From positions 1-36,231 of the forward strand of contig CAZSDZ010000029.1 of assembly GCA_964605795.1 (NCBI GenBank): DNA of 36,231 nt, in the 5' to 3' direction. Made by a program: the position numbers and the translations under genes. The DNA is from JAFGOM01 sp964605795. GTDB taxonomy: Archaea > Halobacteriota > Methanomicrobia > Methanomicrobiales > Methanospirillaceae. The stretch's first letter is position 1. Every line of letters starts with the position of its first letter. Below, one piece after another: positions 16,454 to 25,332 of this stretch. The notes under the pieces are model-generated. The model did not search any database. It saw only the letters and a program-made list of their open reading frames with translations, and was not told the DNA's origin.

Positions 16454-17200
16454 ATGAAGATAATCCAGGTTGTCGGGAGATCCGGATCCGGAAAGACGAC
16501 GTTTATCAGAAAGCTCTGTACAGTCCTCGGAGATTCCGGTCAGACAGGTACTATTAAACACCTCGGCCATCACCGGTTCCTCCTGACACCGGGCAAGGAT
16601 ACCACCCTCTTTTTCGAGACCGGTATCAGAGCATCAATCGGTATCGATGATGAGAAGACCGTCCGGACTGAGAGGACAACATCACTCCATCTGGCTCTCT
16701 GTTCCCTTGCTGACCGGGGAGTGGAATATGCCATCATTGAGGGTTTTAAAGATCATCCCTACTCCCGGATTGTTATCGGAGAGTTACAAACCGATGCACT
16801 ACTCCGCAACCCGGAGGTATCAGATGTCGTTGATTCTCTCGCTCTCTTTGATGACTTTTATACCCTGCAATCACTGTATGATTCCCACATCAAAAAGGAA
16901 CTGCCACCATCCCCGGTTCTCTCACTCCTCCTCCCGGTACAGAAAACCCCGAACCAATCATCAGAGGAAAAACAGATAGAGTCAGTAATAAACGCTGTTT
17001 CAGAAAAATATAAAAAACAATCAGTCAGGATCCGGTATCCTGTCTACCATTCAGAAACACCATGCCCGCATATCGGGATCGTGATTATGGATTCACAAGC
17101 GGTTGATACCGGATGCATATCTGTGGTCGTATCAGATATCAGGGATGGGGTGTCACGCGCAGGACTGCAGATCCCTCTCTTTTGGGAATCTCACCTATGA
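16454..17200 (+). CDS. mobB: Molybdopterin-guanine dinucleotide biosynthesis protein MobB
   Basis: 248 residues. The N-terminal P-loop is VVGRSGSGKTTFIRKL (residues 6-21), followed by GTIKHLGHHRF and YAIIEGFKDHPYSRIVIG, the normal MobB GTPase domain. MobB binds GTP and helps make the guanylated pterin cofactor held by FwdB/FwdD. An extra C-terminal region (about residues 165-248) goes beyond ordinary MobB and has no recognised domain. The gene lies between fwdC and fwdA on the opposite strand, so its position strongly suggests service to this formylmethanofuran dehydrogenase. It is convergent with fwdA (71-nt gap). Confidence 0.87.
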   Translation: MKIIQVVGRSGSGKTTFIRKLCTVLGDSGQTGTIKHLGHHRFLLTPGKDTTLFFETGIRASIGIDDEKTVRTERTTSLHLALCSLADRGVEYAIIEGFKDHPYSRIVIGELQTDALLRNPEVSDVVDSLALFDDFYTLQSLYDSHIKKELPPSPVLSLLLPVQKTPNQSSEEKQIESVINAVSEKYKKQSVRIRYPVYHSETPCPHIGIVIMDSQAVDTGCISVVVSDIRDGVSRAGLQIPLFWESHL

Positions 17201-17271
17201 CAAAAACACCCAAACCATATGAAACACGTGAACCACCCATTCATTGATTCCCTGATCCAAAAAGAACGGTA

Positions 17272-18972
17272 TCAGAGCGCGGTTTCGGTAGGGATACGAA
17301 CTCCGCGCGGGATATACCGATCCTGGACCGCATAGTTATTCATCCTCACCGAATAATAGTGGTCAAACCGTCTCTTAAACGCTTCATCACGTGAGAGGTT
17401 GTATTCATCTGATATCTGCGGATCGACCCAGAACGTCCGGTTCTTCTCTTCCACGATGACCTCACCGTTTCGTGAGACGAGCGTTCCACCCTTGATGGTA
17501 AAGAGTGTCCGTGAAAAAGCCTCCTGTACCTGCTTATATTCCTGACCCGGATCAAGAGTGTCGATGCAAAGCGGATACACTGCAACATCGGCGCGTGCCC
17601 CCAGACCCAGATGTCCTTTTCCCTGGTCAAGAATACCGAGTGCCCGCGCCTGAGCTGCCCGGGTAATAATCGCAATCTCGTACAGGGAAAGTTCGCGATC
17701 AAGTGAGAGAAGAGGCACCCGGTGCTCTGTCCGGGGGTGAATCGTTTTTGCAACCTCGCTTCTGTACCTCTGACTTGCAAGAAGTGCGATAATTTCAGGG
17801 TACCTGACAAAGGGAGCCCCGTTCGGATTGTCAGTCGTCATCATGACTTTCCAGGGATCCTGGTTTAACAGCACCAGTTCAAGACCGATTGCCCACATGA
17901 TACTGTTCACCAGGTTCTTCCGGTCATAATAAACAGGAATTATCCCGGAGCCGGTCTCTAGTTCGACGTCATGGTTGCTCCATTTATTATGATGAAGGGT
18001 ATACAGGCGCCATTCCATCGGGCCGTCAGCAGTCATGGTCGTCGTGCGCCCGAAGAGAACCTGACCGATATCAATGGCAATATGAGGACATGATGCAAGT
18101 TTCTTTGTTATTGCTTCAGAACGCGAGTCCATATCAGCCCATGTCGAACCGCCATAGGAATGGAACTGAACATGAGTAAGATACAGGGTCTGTCGCTTTT
18201 CATTGAGATCTCGTGCAAGATCCATCGTCTCAAGTGTTGTTGCATAATTCCCAGGCATTCCAAGATTATTGCAGTGCAGGTGCACCGAATGGGGGAGATT
18301 GAGCATCTCGTTTGCCTTTATCATGGTCGTGATGATCTCTGCCGGAGTCACCCCGAAATCAGGCACGGTCTCGTGGATATCCTGGACATCATCTCCCCAT
18401 CCCCACGCCTCGGTCCCTCCGGGATTCGTAAGCTTGATCCCAAACCCTTTCACGGCTGATAGCGTCCACCCTACGATTGCTGCAGCACGCTTGTGATCGT
18501 TCTCGTGGATAGCCTCCATGATGTTCCAGTTCCCGTCAAAGAGGGTGTTTGCCATCATGTCCTGAAGAGGAGTTGCCATGAACTCCTCGTGGGTATGACG
18601 TGCCTCCAGCGGCGCCATGGCACCCTCAAGGATGGTAGTGTACCCCATCGCAGAGTACCGGTAACTGTTGGCATAGGTAGTCGGGACACTATATCCCGAG
18701 ATAGGATGCATAATGCCGCGCGAAGCTTCCCTGCCTGCGCGCATATCATTTGGTGACATGTACCTCCCGAAGTTCACCTTGGTCCCGCAGATGTGGGAGT
18801 GCGAATCGATAGCTCCTGCCAGGGTCAGGTACCCCTTTGCATCCAGTACCGGTGCAGAACTGCTCACCTCTTCTACGATCCACCCGTCCCGGATACAGAG
18901 ATCCATCACTTCGCCCCTGATACCATTAACAGGATCAATAACACAGGCATTTTTGAGACGTATCTCGTTCAT
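17272..18972 (-). CDS. fwdA: Formylmethanofuran dehydrogenase subunit A
   Basis: 566 residues, full length. FwdA is an amidohydrolase with a dinuclear zinc site that condenses formate, delivered by an internal tunnel from FwdB, with methanofuran. Ligands seen: His58 and His60 in DSHSHICG, the likely carboxylated Lys180 in GFGIKLTNPGG, His in VHLHCNN and LTHVQFHSYGG, and the Asp in MTTDNPNGAPF. ATG 18972 overlaps the fwdB stop by 4 nt. It is the last gene of the long minus-strand operon that starts at ehaB. Confidence 0.96.
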   Translation of the reverse strand: MNEIRLKNACVIDPVNGIRGEVMDLCIRDGWIVEEVSSSAPVLDAKGYLTLAGAIDSHSHICGTKVNFGRYMSPNDMRAGREASRGIMHPISGYSVPTTYANSYRYSAMGYTTILEGAMAPLEARHTHEEFMATPLQDMMANTLFDGNWNIMEAIHENDHKRAAAIVGWTLSAVKGFGIKLTNPGGTEAWGWGDDVQDIHETVPDFGVTPAEIITTMIKANEMLNLPHSVHLHCNNLGMPGNYATTLETMDLARDLNEKRQTLYLTHVQFHSYGGSTWADMDSRSEAITKKLASCPHIAIDIGQVLFGRTTTMTADGPMEWRLYTLHHNKWSNHDVELETGSGIIPVYYDRKNLVNSIMWAIGLELVLLNQDPWKVMMTTDNPNGAPFVRYPEIIALLASQRYRSEVAKTIHPRTEHRVPLLSLDRELSLYEIAIITRAAQARALGILDQGKGHLGLGARADVAVYPLCIDTLDPGQEYKQVQEAFSRTLFTIKGGTLVSRNGEVIVEEKNRTFWVDPQISDEYNLSRDEAFKRRFDHYYSVRMNNYAVQDRYIPRGVRIPTETAL

Positions 18973-20264
18973 ATTCCCCTCTCCGCTGCAACCAGCCGAT
19001 GAATCTCACGCACGATATCACCATCAAACGGATAGCCGGTATCAATGAGTTTTCGTGTCTGTATCGGGACCCCATCCATGCGGTAGGTCGTTCCCTCCGC
19101 ATCAATCCCGTTAATCGCGCATGGGATCTGAATCGTTGCAAGATGCGTTGTTGCATTTGGATACGGATCGATGAGAACAGTCGGGATCGATGCAAGATAA
19201 GAAGCGCAGAACCCGGGGAAATGCGCACCAGGATCACTCCCGACAATAAGGCACATATCACACTCGCGTCGCCTGAGGATATCGACTGCCGAGGTCTCCC
19301 CGGGATTGTAAAAGGCGATTCCCCGCGAATAATCTATCGCATACGGGTACCCGCTGATCCAGGTGAACGCCTCGTTTGATCCATACACGTTTCCATGTCC
19401 GCGCATTGGCGTGATGGTCCATTTCGTGTGCCGGTTTAACTCATCAACAAACTCGATGGCATTCCGTACATTTTTGTACTTCCCCCTGCTCATGGTGACC
19501 CCGAGACCAAAGAAGAGTGCTCCGAACCGGGTCTTTTTACAGATATCAGCAACTGCAAGTAACTGCTCTTTTGCAACACCGGCAACAACCGGGGGAACAA
19601 CATCAGGTCTTCCCCGAATAATGGTCCGCAAAGCTGACAAAACCGCGTAATCACCACCAGGGCAGACCTGGATAAAGATATCGGCAATGTCAGATGACTC
19701 GGTTTTCCTGATATCAACCACGATAACCTTCCTGCTCTTTCGTGTTTTCTTTGTGAAATACCCGTCCGGATAGGTTGAGTACCGGGACATGTGCCGCGGG
19801 TGGGCATCTATCGGGTTGCATCCCCAGTAGATGACGGTCTCTGCGCGGTTCTTCACCTGACCAAGCGTACACCCGGGGTGTCCTACCTCCTGGATGGCAA
19901 GAATAGAAGGACCGTGACAGACGGTGGTGGTACTGTCAATGACACCGCCGATGAGCTCGGCAAGATGAGCTCCCGCGGCCTGGGTCTCTGTTGCACTGCT
20001 GCTCCATCCAAAGAGCAGCGGGCGGGAGGCAGAGAGAAGGAGATCAGCGGTCTTTTTAATGGCTTTCTCATAGGAGATATCCTGCCAGACATCACCATCC
20101 CGATGTATCGGTCCCTTCAGGCGGCTCTTTAGGTCTTCTGTTAACCGTGCTGCCCCTAACGTGCATGCATTATCAACACCGGTTATCTGCTGACCGGTAA
20201 TTTCTACAGCGATATCATCACAAAGACAACCGCAAAACGCACAGATGGCATCCTCAATCTTCAT
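18969..20264 (-). CDS. fwdB: Formylmethanofuran dehydrogenase subunit B (Cys form)
   Basis: 431 residues. FwdB is the catalytic formate-dehydrogenase-like subunit that reduces CO2 to formate on tungsten or molybdenum bis-pyranopterin. A [4Fe-4S] site is formed by Cys8, Cys11, Cys15 and Cys34 (CAFCGCLCDD ... NACTLG). The metal ligand is Cys116 in TTVCHGPS; selenocysteine occupies this place in some methanogens, but here a normal Cys codon is used. Pterin-binding blocks include YWGCNPIDAHPRH. Starts by ATGA overlap with fwdD and ends by overlap with fwdA. W versus Mo preference cannot be read from the sequence. Confidence 0.95.
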   Translation of the reverse strand: MKIEDAICAFCGCLCDDIAVEITGQQITGVDNACTLGAARLTEDLKSRLKGPIHRDGDVWQDISYEKAIKKTADLLLSASRPLLFGWSSSATETQAAGAHLAELIGGVIDSTTTVCHGPSILAIQEVGHPGCTLGQVKNRAETVIYWGCNPIDAHPRHMSRYSTYPDGYFTKKTRKSRKVIVVDIRKTESSDIADIFIQVCPGGDYAVLSALRTIIRGRPDVVPPVVAGVAKEQLLAVADICKKTRFGALFFGLGVTMSRGKYKNVRNAIEFVDELNRHTKWTITPMRGHGNVYGSNEAFTWISGYPYAIDYSRGIAFYNPGETSAVDILRRRECDMCLIVGSDPGAHFPGFCASYLASIPTVLIDPYPNATTHLATIQIPCAINGIDAEGTTYRMDGVPIQTRKLIDTGYPFDGDIVREIHRLVAAERGI

Positions 20265-20644
20265 GAATAACCCTCCCGCATCCTTCGCATGAGATCGCTA
20301 ACTCCCAAAACAGGGTCTTTCGTCGGTTGTATCTCTATTGAAACTGATTTGTAATCAGGCATACCGGTACTCTGGGTTGTTCCCGGAACCAGCTGGTTTG
20401 CATAGGGCCCGAGTGGCAGAAATACCTGTCCGGTTACGATGTTTTCATCCTCGCATACCGTGCAGACAACAGAGCCGTGAGGGTTTGCAAGCATAATCCT
20501 GTCGCCGGGAAGAATCCCGAGCCTGAAGATATCAAGCGGATTCATCCTGCAGGAGGAGACTTCATCCTGGTATTCCCTTGATTGTTTCCTGTCGATATAA
20601 GAGCCCTGGTTCACGGTCCTGCCTGAATAGAAGAGAAATTTCAT
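20261..20644 (-). CDS. fwdD: Formylmethanofuran dehydrogenase subunit D
   Basis: 127 residues. FwdD is the molydopterin-dinucleotide-binding beta-barrel that completes the active site of FwdB. Typical features are the start FLFYSGRTVNQG, MNPLDIFRLGILPGDRI, LANPHGSVVC and GQVFLPLGPYANQLVP. ATG 20644 overlaps by 4 nt the stop of the ABC exporter upstream, so fwdDBA translation is coupled to that exporter rather than led by a separate promoter. Confidence 0.93.
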   Translation of the reverse strand: MKFLFYSGRTVNQGSYIDRKQSREYQDEVSSCRMNPLDIFRLGILPGDRIMLANPHGSVVCTVCEDENIVTGQVFLPLGPYANQLVPGTTQSTGMPDYKSVSIEIQPTKDPVLGVSDLMRRMREGYS

Positions 20645-22491
20645 GATATCACCTCCGGTTCGTCATACGCATCCTGCACCGGATTCGGTTTCTCCCTCTT
20701 TGCAGCCATCTGCATTGCATAGTACACACCACGCTCTTCCATCAGGCTCTCATGGGTCCCGGACTCGGCAACCCGTCCGTGCTCTATCACGTAAATCCGG
20801 TCTGCATTCTGAATGGTCGAGAGCCGGTGGGCAATGATGACTGATGTGCACTCAAGAGCTACCTTGTCAATGGCCTTCTGCACAAGTGTCTCAGATATAT
20901 TGTCAAGTGAACTCGTTGCTTCATCTAAGATGAGCAGATCCGGCTTTCTTATGATCGCCCGGGCAATTGCAATCCGCTGCTTCTCACCACCGGAAAGGCG
21001 GAGACCCTGGTCCCCGACAATAGTGTCATACCCATGGGGAAGTGCCTGAATAAAGGAAGCGGCATCAGCCCGCTCAGCACTCCACAAAACATCCTCGTTT
21101 GTGTAATCCATCCCGAATACAATATTGTCCCTGACTGACCCATGGAAGATAAACGAGTCCTGGCTCACGTAACCGGTGAGGTTGCGGTATGACCCGATAT
21201 CAAATTCGCGAACATCGATCCCGTCGATTAGCACCGTTCCCTCCCTCGGATCATAAAGCCTGAGGAGGAGGCTTGTAATCGTAGATTTCCCTGATCCTGA
21301 AGGGCCGACTATCGCGGTAACCTTATTCTTCTCGATAATCATCGTCAGGTGAGAGAGAACATCCTTCTGCTGGTAGGCAAAAGAGACATCCTCAAGAACA
21401 ATATCTCCTGTCATACCGCGAAACTCACGGTTTCCCGGTTTCATAGTACGGAAGGTATCATCGGTAAGAAACTCATACAGATTGCATAAGACCGGGTACT
21501 GGTTCTTTAGCCCTAGTTTGTAATTACCAAAGTTGGTAAACCGGGGCAGGATCTTAAACGCACCAACCGCAAAGGTCCCGAGTGTGGGAATCACTGCCAT
21601 GAAGTTATCGGCATAGTAGATGTAGAGAATAAGTACTATCACTCCGACTGCGATGTAGAAGAGCGAGTTTATCGCAAGAACCGGTATCCGTTCGATAAAC
21701 TTTGCCTCCTGGTACCGGTCCCAGTAGAGATGGACAGCCGTTTTATAGAGATTTTTCCAGAACATGACCGCATTTGACGCGGTTATCATCTTTGATCCGG
21801 TGATGTACTCGTTGACGACCTTGTACTCTCCCTGGCCTGACGCGACCGAGAGCCTGCCCAGCTGCTCAGATATCCGGACCCCGATGTAGTGCAGAACCCA
21901 GTAAAAGAGAAGGCCAACAATGAGGATGAGAATGAGTCCCCAGGAGGATATCGTAAAGAGGAGGAGAAGAATAGATGCTGCAAGGGCGAGATCTGCCACG
22001 ATGTTAATCATCATATCCAGGGTTCCATTTACCGCCACAGGACCTGAATTAAAGAGATAGAGGATATCGCCCTGTTTCTTCTGGACAAAGAACCGGTAAT
22101 CACTCTTCTCTGTGTGAGAGAAGATATCCATCTTTATCTTGGTGATGATAGAGGATGAGAACCGATACGCAGTCCTGAAGTAATAGAGCTGCAGAAAGAA
22201 GGCAAGGATGGTAAAGAGGATAAAGACGATCCCGTAGTTGACAAACGGGGAGCCTATCGGGATTATCGAGTAAAAGAGGGAGAAGAACCAGGAGAAGGGT
22301 ACTGATTCCTGTTCGATGTGAAAACCTGTAGATATCATGGGATAAATCAGTGCGATATTTACCGTCTCGACACATCCGATGATGATGGCAAGGATGACAA
22401 GGAAGAGAGCCTGGTGGGAAAAGCCTCTGATAAAGAACAGTATCAGTTTGAAAAATGAAACGACCCCGGTTTTTTCAATCGTAGTATCCAT
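20641..22491 (-). CDS. ABC exporter, fused membrane and ATPase domains (MsbA/MDR type)
   Basis: 616 residues from ATG 22491; GAGGAGA just upstream supports this start over a longer reading from 22593 that would overlap the ferredoxin gene. About six membrane segments fill residues 12-330. The ATPase domain has Walker A GPSGSGKSTIT (near 396), signature LSGGEKQRIAIARAI (near 497), Walker B LLILDEATSSLD and the H-loop IIAHRLSTI. Such half-transporters dimerise and export lipids, peptides or drugs with ATP. Its place is odd: 22 nt behind the Eha ferredoxin gene and joined by ATGA to fwdD. The cargo is unknown. Confidence 0.88.
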   Translation of the reverse strand: MDTTIEKTGVVSFFKLILFFIRGFSHQALFLVILAIIIGCVETVNIALIYPMISTGFHIEQESVPFSWFFSLFYSIIPIGSPFVNYGIVFILFTILAFFLQLYYFRTAYRFSSSIITKIKMDIFSHTEKSDYRFFVQKKQGDILYLFNSGPVAVNGTLDMMINIVADLALAASILLLLFTISSWGLILILIVGLLFYWVLHYIGVRISEQLGRLSVASGQGEYKVVNEYITGSKMITASNAVMFWKNLYKTAVHLYWDRYQEAKFIERIPVLAINSLFYIAVGVIVLILYIYYADNFMAVIPTLGTFAVGAFKILPRFTNFGNYKLGLKNQYPVLCNLYEFLTDDTFRTMKPGNREFRGMTGDIVLEDVSFAYQQKDVLSHLTMIIEKNKVTAIVGPSGSGKSTITSLLLRLYDPREGTVLIDGIDVREFDIGSYRNLTGYVSQDSFIFHGSVRDNIVFGMDYTNEDVLWSAERADAASFIQALPHGYDTIVGDQGLRLSGGEKQRIAIARAIIRKPDLLILDEATSSLDNISETLVQKAIDKVALECTSVIIAHRLSTIQNADRIYVIEHGRVAESGTHESLMEERGVYYAMQMAAKREKPNPVQDAYDEPEVIS

Positions 22492-22513
22492 GATCTCTCC
22501 TCGTCTCTCTTCT

Positions 22514-23128
22514 TTATTGCTCGGCTGCCAGAACCTGTTTTGCCTCGAGCACCCGTGCAACCGTGATAGCTCCGTTCGGGCATCCGTTCTCACAGGTCTT
22601 ACAACCGGTACATTTTGCTTCGTTTATGATGCGTGCTTTCCCCTCAATAACCCGCATGATAACCTCGTCTGAATCGGTATACCCGGAGTGGGCCAGTCCC
22701 GGGTCAATCTCCTTGTTGACAGGGCAGGAGATGCTGCAGTTACCACACCCCATGCATCGTGTTGCATCTACGACCGGGTGGTACGTAAACTGGTAAAACG
22801 TGTTATCACGCCCTGTTTTTTTCCTGACGTGTCCGGTCTCAAGGACATAATCAGGGCAGATCTCGACACAGAGCCCACACCGAATACAGTGCCCGGGATA
22901 GATGACCGGGTGCCATTTCTCGCCCTCCTGGATGACCTCGATGGCCTCCGGCGCCGGACAGATCATCATGCAGGAGAAACAGTGGGTGCACTCATTTTCG
23001 GTCAGGTGGGGATAGTCACGGAACCCCTCACCGGTAACGAGAGGTGCAGTTTTTGGGAAAAAAAACGATTGTAGCCATCGCGCCCTGCACATGTTTGCGA
23101 GGTAGAGGTATACCGATCTCATGTTCAA
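22514..23128 (-). CDS. ehaP: Eha hydrogenase polyferredoxin, four [4Fe-4S] clusters (EhaP-like)
   Basis: 204 residues with four CxxCxxCxxxC motifs: Cys47/50/53/57, 81/84/87/91, 125/128/131/135 and 173/176/179/183, i.e. an eight-iron-sulfur-type double ferredoxin. It should carry electrons between the hydrogenase small subunit and soluble ferredoxin or directly to Fwd. An N-terminal stretch of about 40 residues lacks clusters. It directly follows the large subunit by ATGA overlap. Naming as EhaP is by position; Methanothermobacter-type Eha has longer polyferredoxins (EhaP, EhaQ), so this may be a shorter replacement. Confidence 0.75.
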   Translation of the reverse strand: MNMRSVYLYLANMCRARWLQSFFFPKTAPLVTGEGFRDYPHLTENECTHCFSCMMICPAPEAIEVIQEGEKWHPVIYPGHCIRCGLCVEICPDYVLETGHVRKKTGRDNTFYQFTYHPVVDATRCMGCGNCSISCPVNKEIDPGLAHSGYTDSDEVIMRVIEGKARIINEAKCTGCKTCENGCPNGAITVARVLEAKQVLAAEQ

Positions 23129-24210
23129 CGCTCCGTGCAGGCGATACAGGGATCACAACTGATAAAGCTGGAACTGACATCGGCAACCGAGGTGACATCG
23201 GTCATCATGAAATGAACACATGCCTCCTCGTTCATGATAGAGGGAGTCTGAATAGCAATGTCCGTTATCCTCCCGTACTCATCTGAGGTTATCTGGTAGG
23301 TGAGCTCACCTCTCGGGGCTTCCCCACTGTAGATAACCGATCCAGCAGTACACACTCCGCCACCCCGGATCAGCCCTTCCGGGAGCGTGGCAAGTGCCTT
23401 CCTGATAAGTGCGATGCTCTGGAACATCTCGTCAAACCGGAGCATTACCCGGGAATAGTTATCGCATCCTGACCGGGTTACGAGCGTTAACCCAAGATCC
23501 TGATACGTTGGGTGATCTGATCGTGCGTCATATGCGATTGAACTTGCCCGTGCCGTCGGCCCGACCGCGTGGGCAAGGAGAGCATCATCAGGAGTCAGGA
23601 TACCGACACCGAAAGACCTGAGTTTAATGAGCGGCCCGTTCTCAAACATCCCGGCATACCGGGTAATTTCCTTCTCAAGCGTGTCGATTCCGGCATGAAT
23701 AACTGCATGATCTTCGGGAACGATATCAAACCTGACACCACCGGGAATCATATACGAACAGGTAACCCGTGCACCGGTTATCATCTCGAGCAGATCCATG
23801 ACGGTCTCCCTCGTATTGAGGAGATACATGGCTATCGTCTCGTGTTCGATGGTGTAGCAGTACGAGAAGTTTGCGATGAGATGACTCTGTATCCGGTCAA
23901 GTTCATTGACGATGACCCGCAGGTATGCTGCCCGTTTCGGGACCTCAATACTTGATATCTTCTCCATCGCCTCGATAAAGACCATGTTATGGATGACCGA
24001 GCAGATACCGCAGACCCTCTCCGCAAGGAACATGACCTCCTGCCACGGACGGCCCTTCATGATCCGCTCAATCCCTTTTTTCATGTACCCGAGTTCCAGT
24101 TCGACACTGATAACCCGCTCTCCCCTGGTCTCGCATTTTATCCGGCAGGGTTCCTTGAGGATGGGGTGCATGGGACCGAGGGGAATTGAGACATCAACCC
24201 GTTTCTTCAT
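23125..24210 (-). CDS. ehaO: Eha [NiFe]-hydrogenase large subunit
   Basis: 361 residues, group 4 [NiFe]-hydrogenase large subunit. Both nickel-binding motifs are intact: Cys67 and Cys70 in RVCGICSVIHN, and Cys355 and Cys358 in DPCIACTER at the C-terminus. So it is a true hydrogenase and not a NuoD-like relative. Only three residues follow the last Cys, so there is little or no C-terminal extension for the maturation protease to remove, as in several group 4 enzymes. It evolves or oxidises H2 coupled to the membrane ion gradient, reducing ferredoxin. ATGA overlaps at both ends. Confidence 0.93.
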   Translation of the reverse strand: MKKRVDVSIPLGPMHPILKEPCRIKCETRGERVISVELELGYMKKGIERIMKGRPWQEVMFLAERVCGICSVIHNMVFIEAMEKISSIEVPKRAAYLRVIVNELDRIQSHLIANFSYCYTIEHETIAMYLLNTRETVMDLLEMITGARVTCSYMIPGGVRFDIVPEDHAVIHAGIDTLEKEITRYAGMFENGPLIKLRSFGVGILTPDDALLAHAVGPTARASSIAYDARSDHPTYQDLGLTLVTRSGCDNYSRVMLRFDEMFQSIALIRKALATLPEGLIRGGGVCTAGSVIYSGEAPRGELTYQITSDEYGRITDIAIQTPSIMNEEACVHFMMTDVTSVADVSSSFISCDPCIACTER

Positions 24211-24662
24211 GAATGACGCTCCTCCCAGTCCTTAAAAACCACCGGGGCCAGTGAGAGAACTGCTTTTATGATCTCGTCAGGCCGCGGAGGACAACCAGGT
24301 ACCTCGGCTGCAATCGGGATGATATGAGAAGCCGGGGGATCGATGAGTGCATCACGCCGGTTGAATACACAACCTGAAATAGCACAGTTGCCGATTGCTA
24401 TCGCTACTTTTGGTTCCGGGATCTTGTTCCAGATCATCAGGAGTTTCTCCTGCCACTGGGGAGCGATACCGCCAACGACGAGGAGGACATCTGCTTCCCG
24501 CGGATTGTTATGGACGTATATACCATACTGTTCGAGATCATACCGGGGGGAGAGACAGGCCAGGATCTCGATATCACACCCGTTGCACGAACCGGTATCA
24601 ACGTAACAGACATGGATGGATCGCTGCCTGACCGCATTTTTCAGGCGTGATAAGAGACTCAT
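24207..24662 (-). CDS. ehaN: Eha [NiFe]-hydrogenase small subunit
   Basis: 151 residues, NuoB-like. Proximal [4Fe-4S] ligands are Cys26 and Cys29 in DTGSCNGCDIE, Cys93 in GNCAISGC and Cys124 in PGCPPRPDE. It passes electrons between the NiFe site of EhaO and the polyferredoxin at the membrane. Size and single-cluster form match energy-converting hydrogenases. It overlaps the EhaM-like and EhaO genes by 4 nt. Confidence 0.93.
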   Translation of the reverse strand: MSLLSRLKNAVRQRSIHVCYVDTGSCNGCDIEILACLSPRYDLEQYGIYVHNNPREADVLLVVGGIAPQWQEKLLMIWNKIPEPKVAIAIGNCAISGCVFNRRDALIDPPASHIIPIAAEVPGCPPRPDEIIKAVLSLAPVVFKDWEERHS

Positions 24663-25075
24663 TTCTGCAACTCCTCAACAATCATCTTCTTTCCTGCTGC
24701 ACAGGCATCCTCCCGGGAAGTTCCTGCCTGTATCATGGTCTGTACCTGTGCAAGGACCGTGTTCATGTACCCGGTTCTGATAAGCGGGATGACCCGGGTA
24801 TACAGGTATGGCCTGATGATGGAAGATATCTCACCGGCATCGTGGGATCCTGACAGGTAGGTGTAGTACCGGGCAGCCAGCGACTCGATAAGGATCATGT
24901 CACAATTCTCCATCAGGATCTTTCGTATCTCCTGTACACTGCAGTGTAAATCATCTGCAATAATCCTGACCACGTCATCGTGCCGCCTGCTTGTTAAGGC
25001 TGCGTACTTAATCGCAGTCAGGTCATACGCGTACCGGATCGTCTCGTCTTTTTCTTCGCGGGAACCCGTGCTCAT
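24659..25075 (-). CDS. ehaM: Eha operon protein EhaM-like (DUF1959-type)
   Basis: 138 residues from ATG 25075, which overlaps the preceding stop by ATGA and has GGAGGT 5 nt upstream; an upstream start at 25126 is unlikely. The protein is soluble, alpha-helical and without Cys clusters (RYAYDLTAIKYAALTSRR near the N-terminus; LIRTGYMNTVLAQVQ later). Identification rests on its size and place just before the small subunit, where EhaM sits in the known eha gene order. Function unknown. Confidence 0.75.
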   Translation of the reverse strand: MSTGSREEKDETIRYAYDLTAIKYAALTSRRHDDVVRIIADDLHCSVQEIRKILMENCDMILIESLAARYYTYLSGSHDAGEISSIIRPYLYTRVIPLIRTGYMNTVLAQVQTMIQAGTSREDACAAGKKMIVEELQK

Positions 25076-25332
25076 AGAAAACCTCCTGTCCTCAATCCTG
25101 CATATACGAAAAAGAGCGTGATACATCCGATAAGAAGAACCATCTCCCAGCGGTGAGCCACATGATCACGTTCGGGAGTAGTGTCCCGGTAGATCAAGAA
25201 TCCAAGTCCGCAGAGCAGGAGGACGATTCCTACGCTCTCGGGAAGTACTGCCATATGATCCGTAGCCTCAATGAGGGCAAGGGTGACATAGACCGAAACC
25301 CCTGCGATACAGCCAGCAGGTATGAGACTCAT
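25072..25332 (-). CDS. ehaL: Small Eha membrane subunit (EhaK/EhaL position)
   Basis: 86 residues with three hydrophobic segments (roughly 3-22, 33-48 and 65-82). It lies between the NuoH-like EhaJ and the EhaM-like protein, where the published eha order has EhaK and EhaL; only one such gene is present here. The ATG overlaps the ehaJ stop by 4 nt. The symbol is by position and is tentative. It probably belongs to the membrane arm. Confidence 0.65.
   Translation of the reverse strand: MSLIPAGCIAGVSVYVTLALIEATDHMAVLPESVGIVLLLCGLGFLIYRDTTPERDHVAHRWEMVLLIGCITLFFVYAGLRTGGFL

Noticed and set aside
17197..17247. 16-codon frame ATGA-overlapping mobB
   Set aside because: Too short and without conservation signs; falls in the convergent gap before fwdA.
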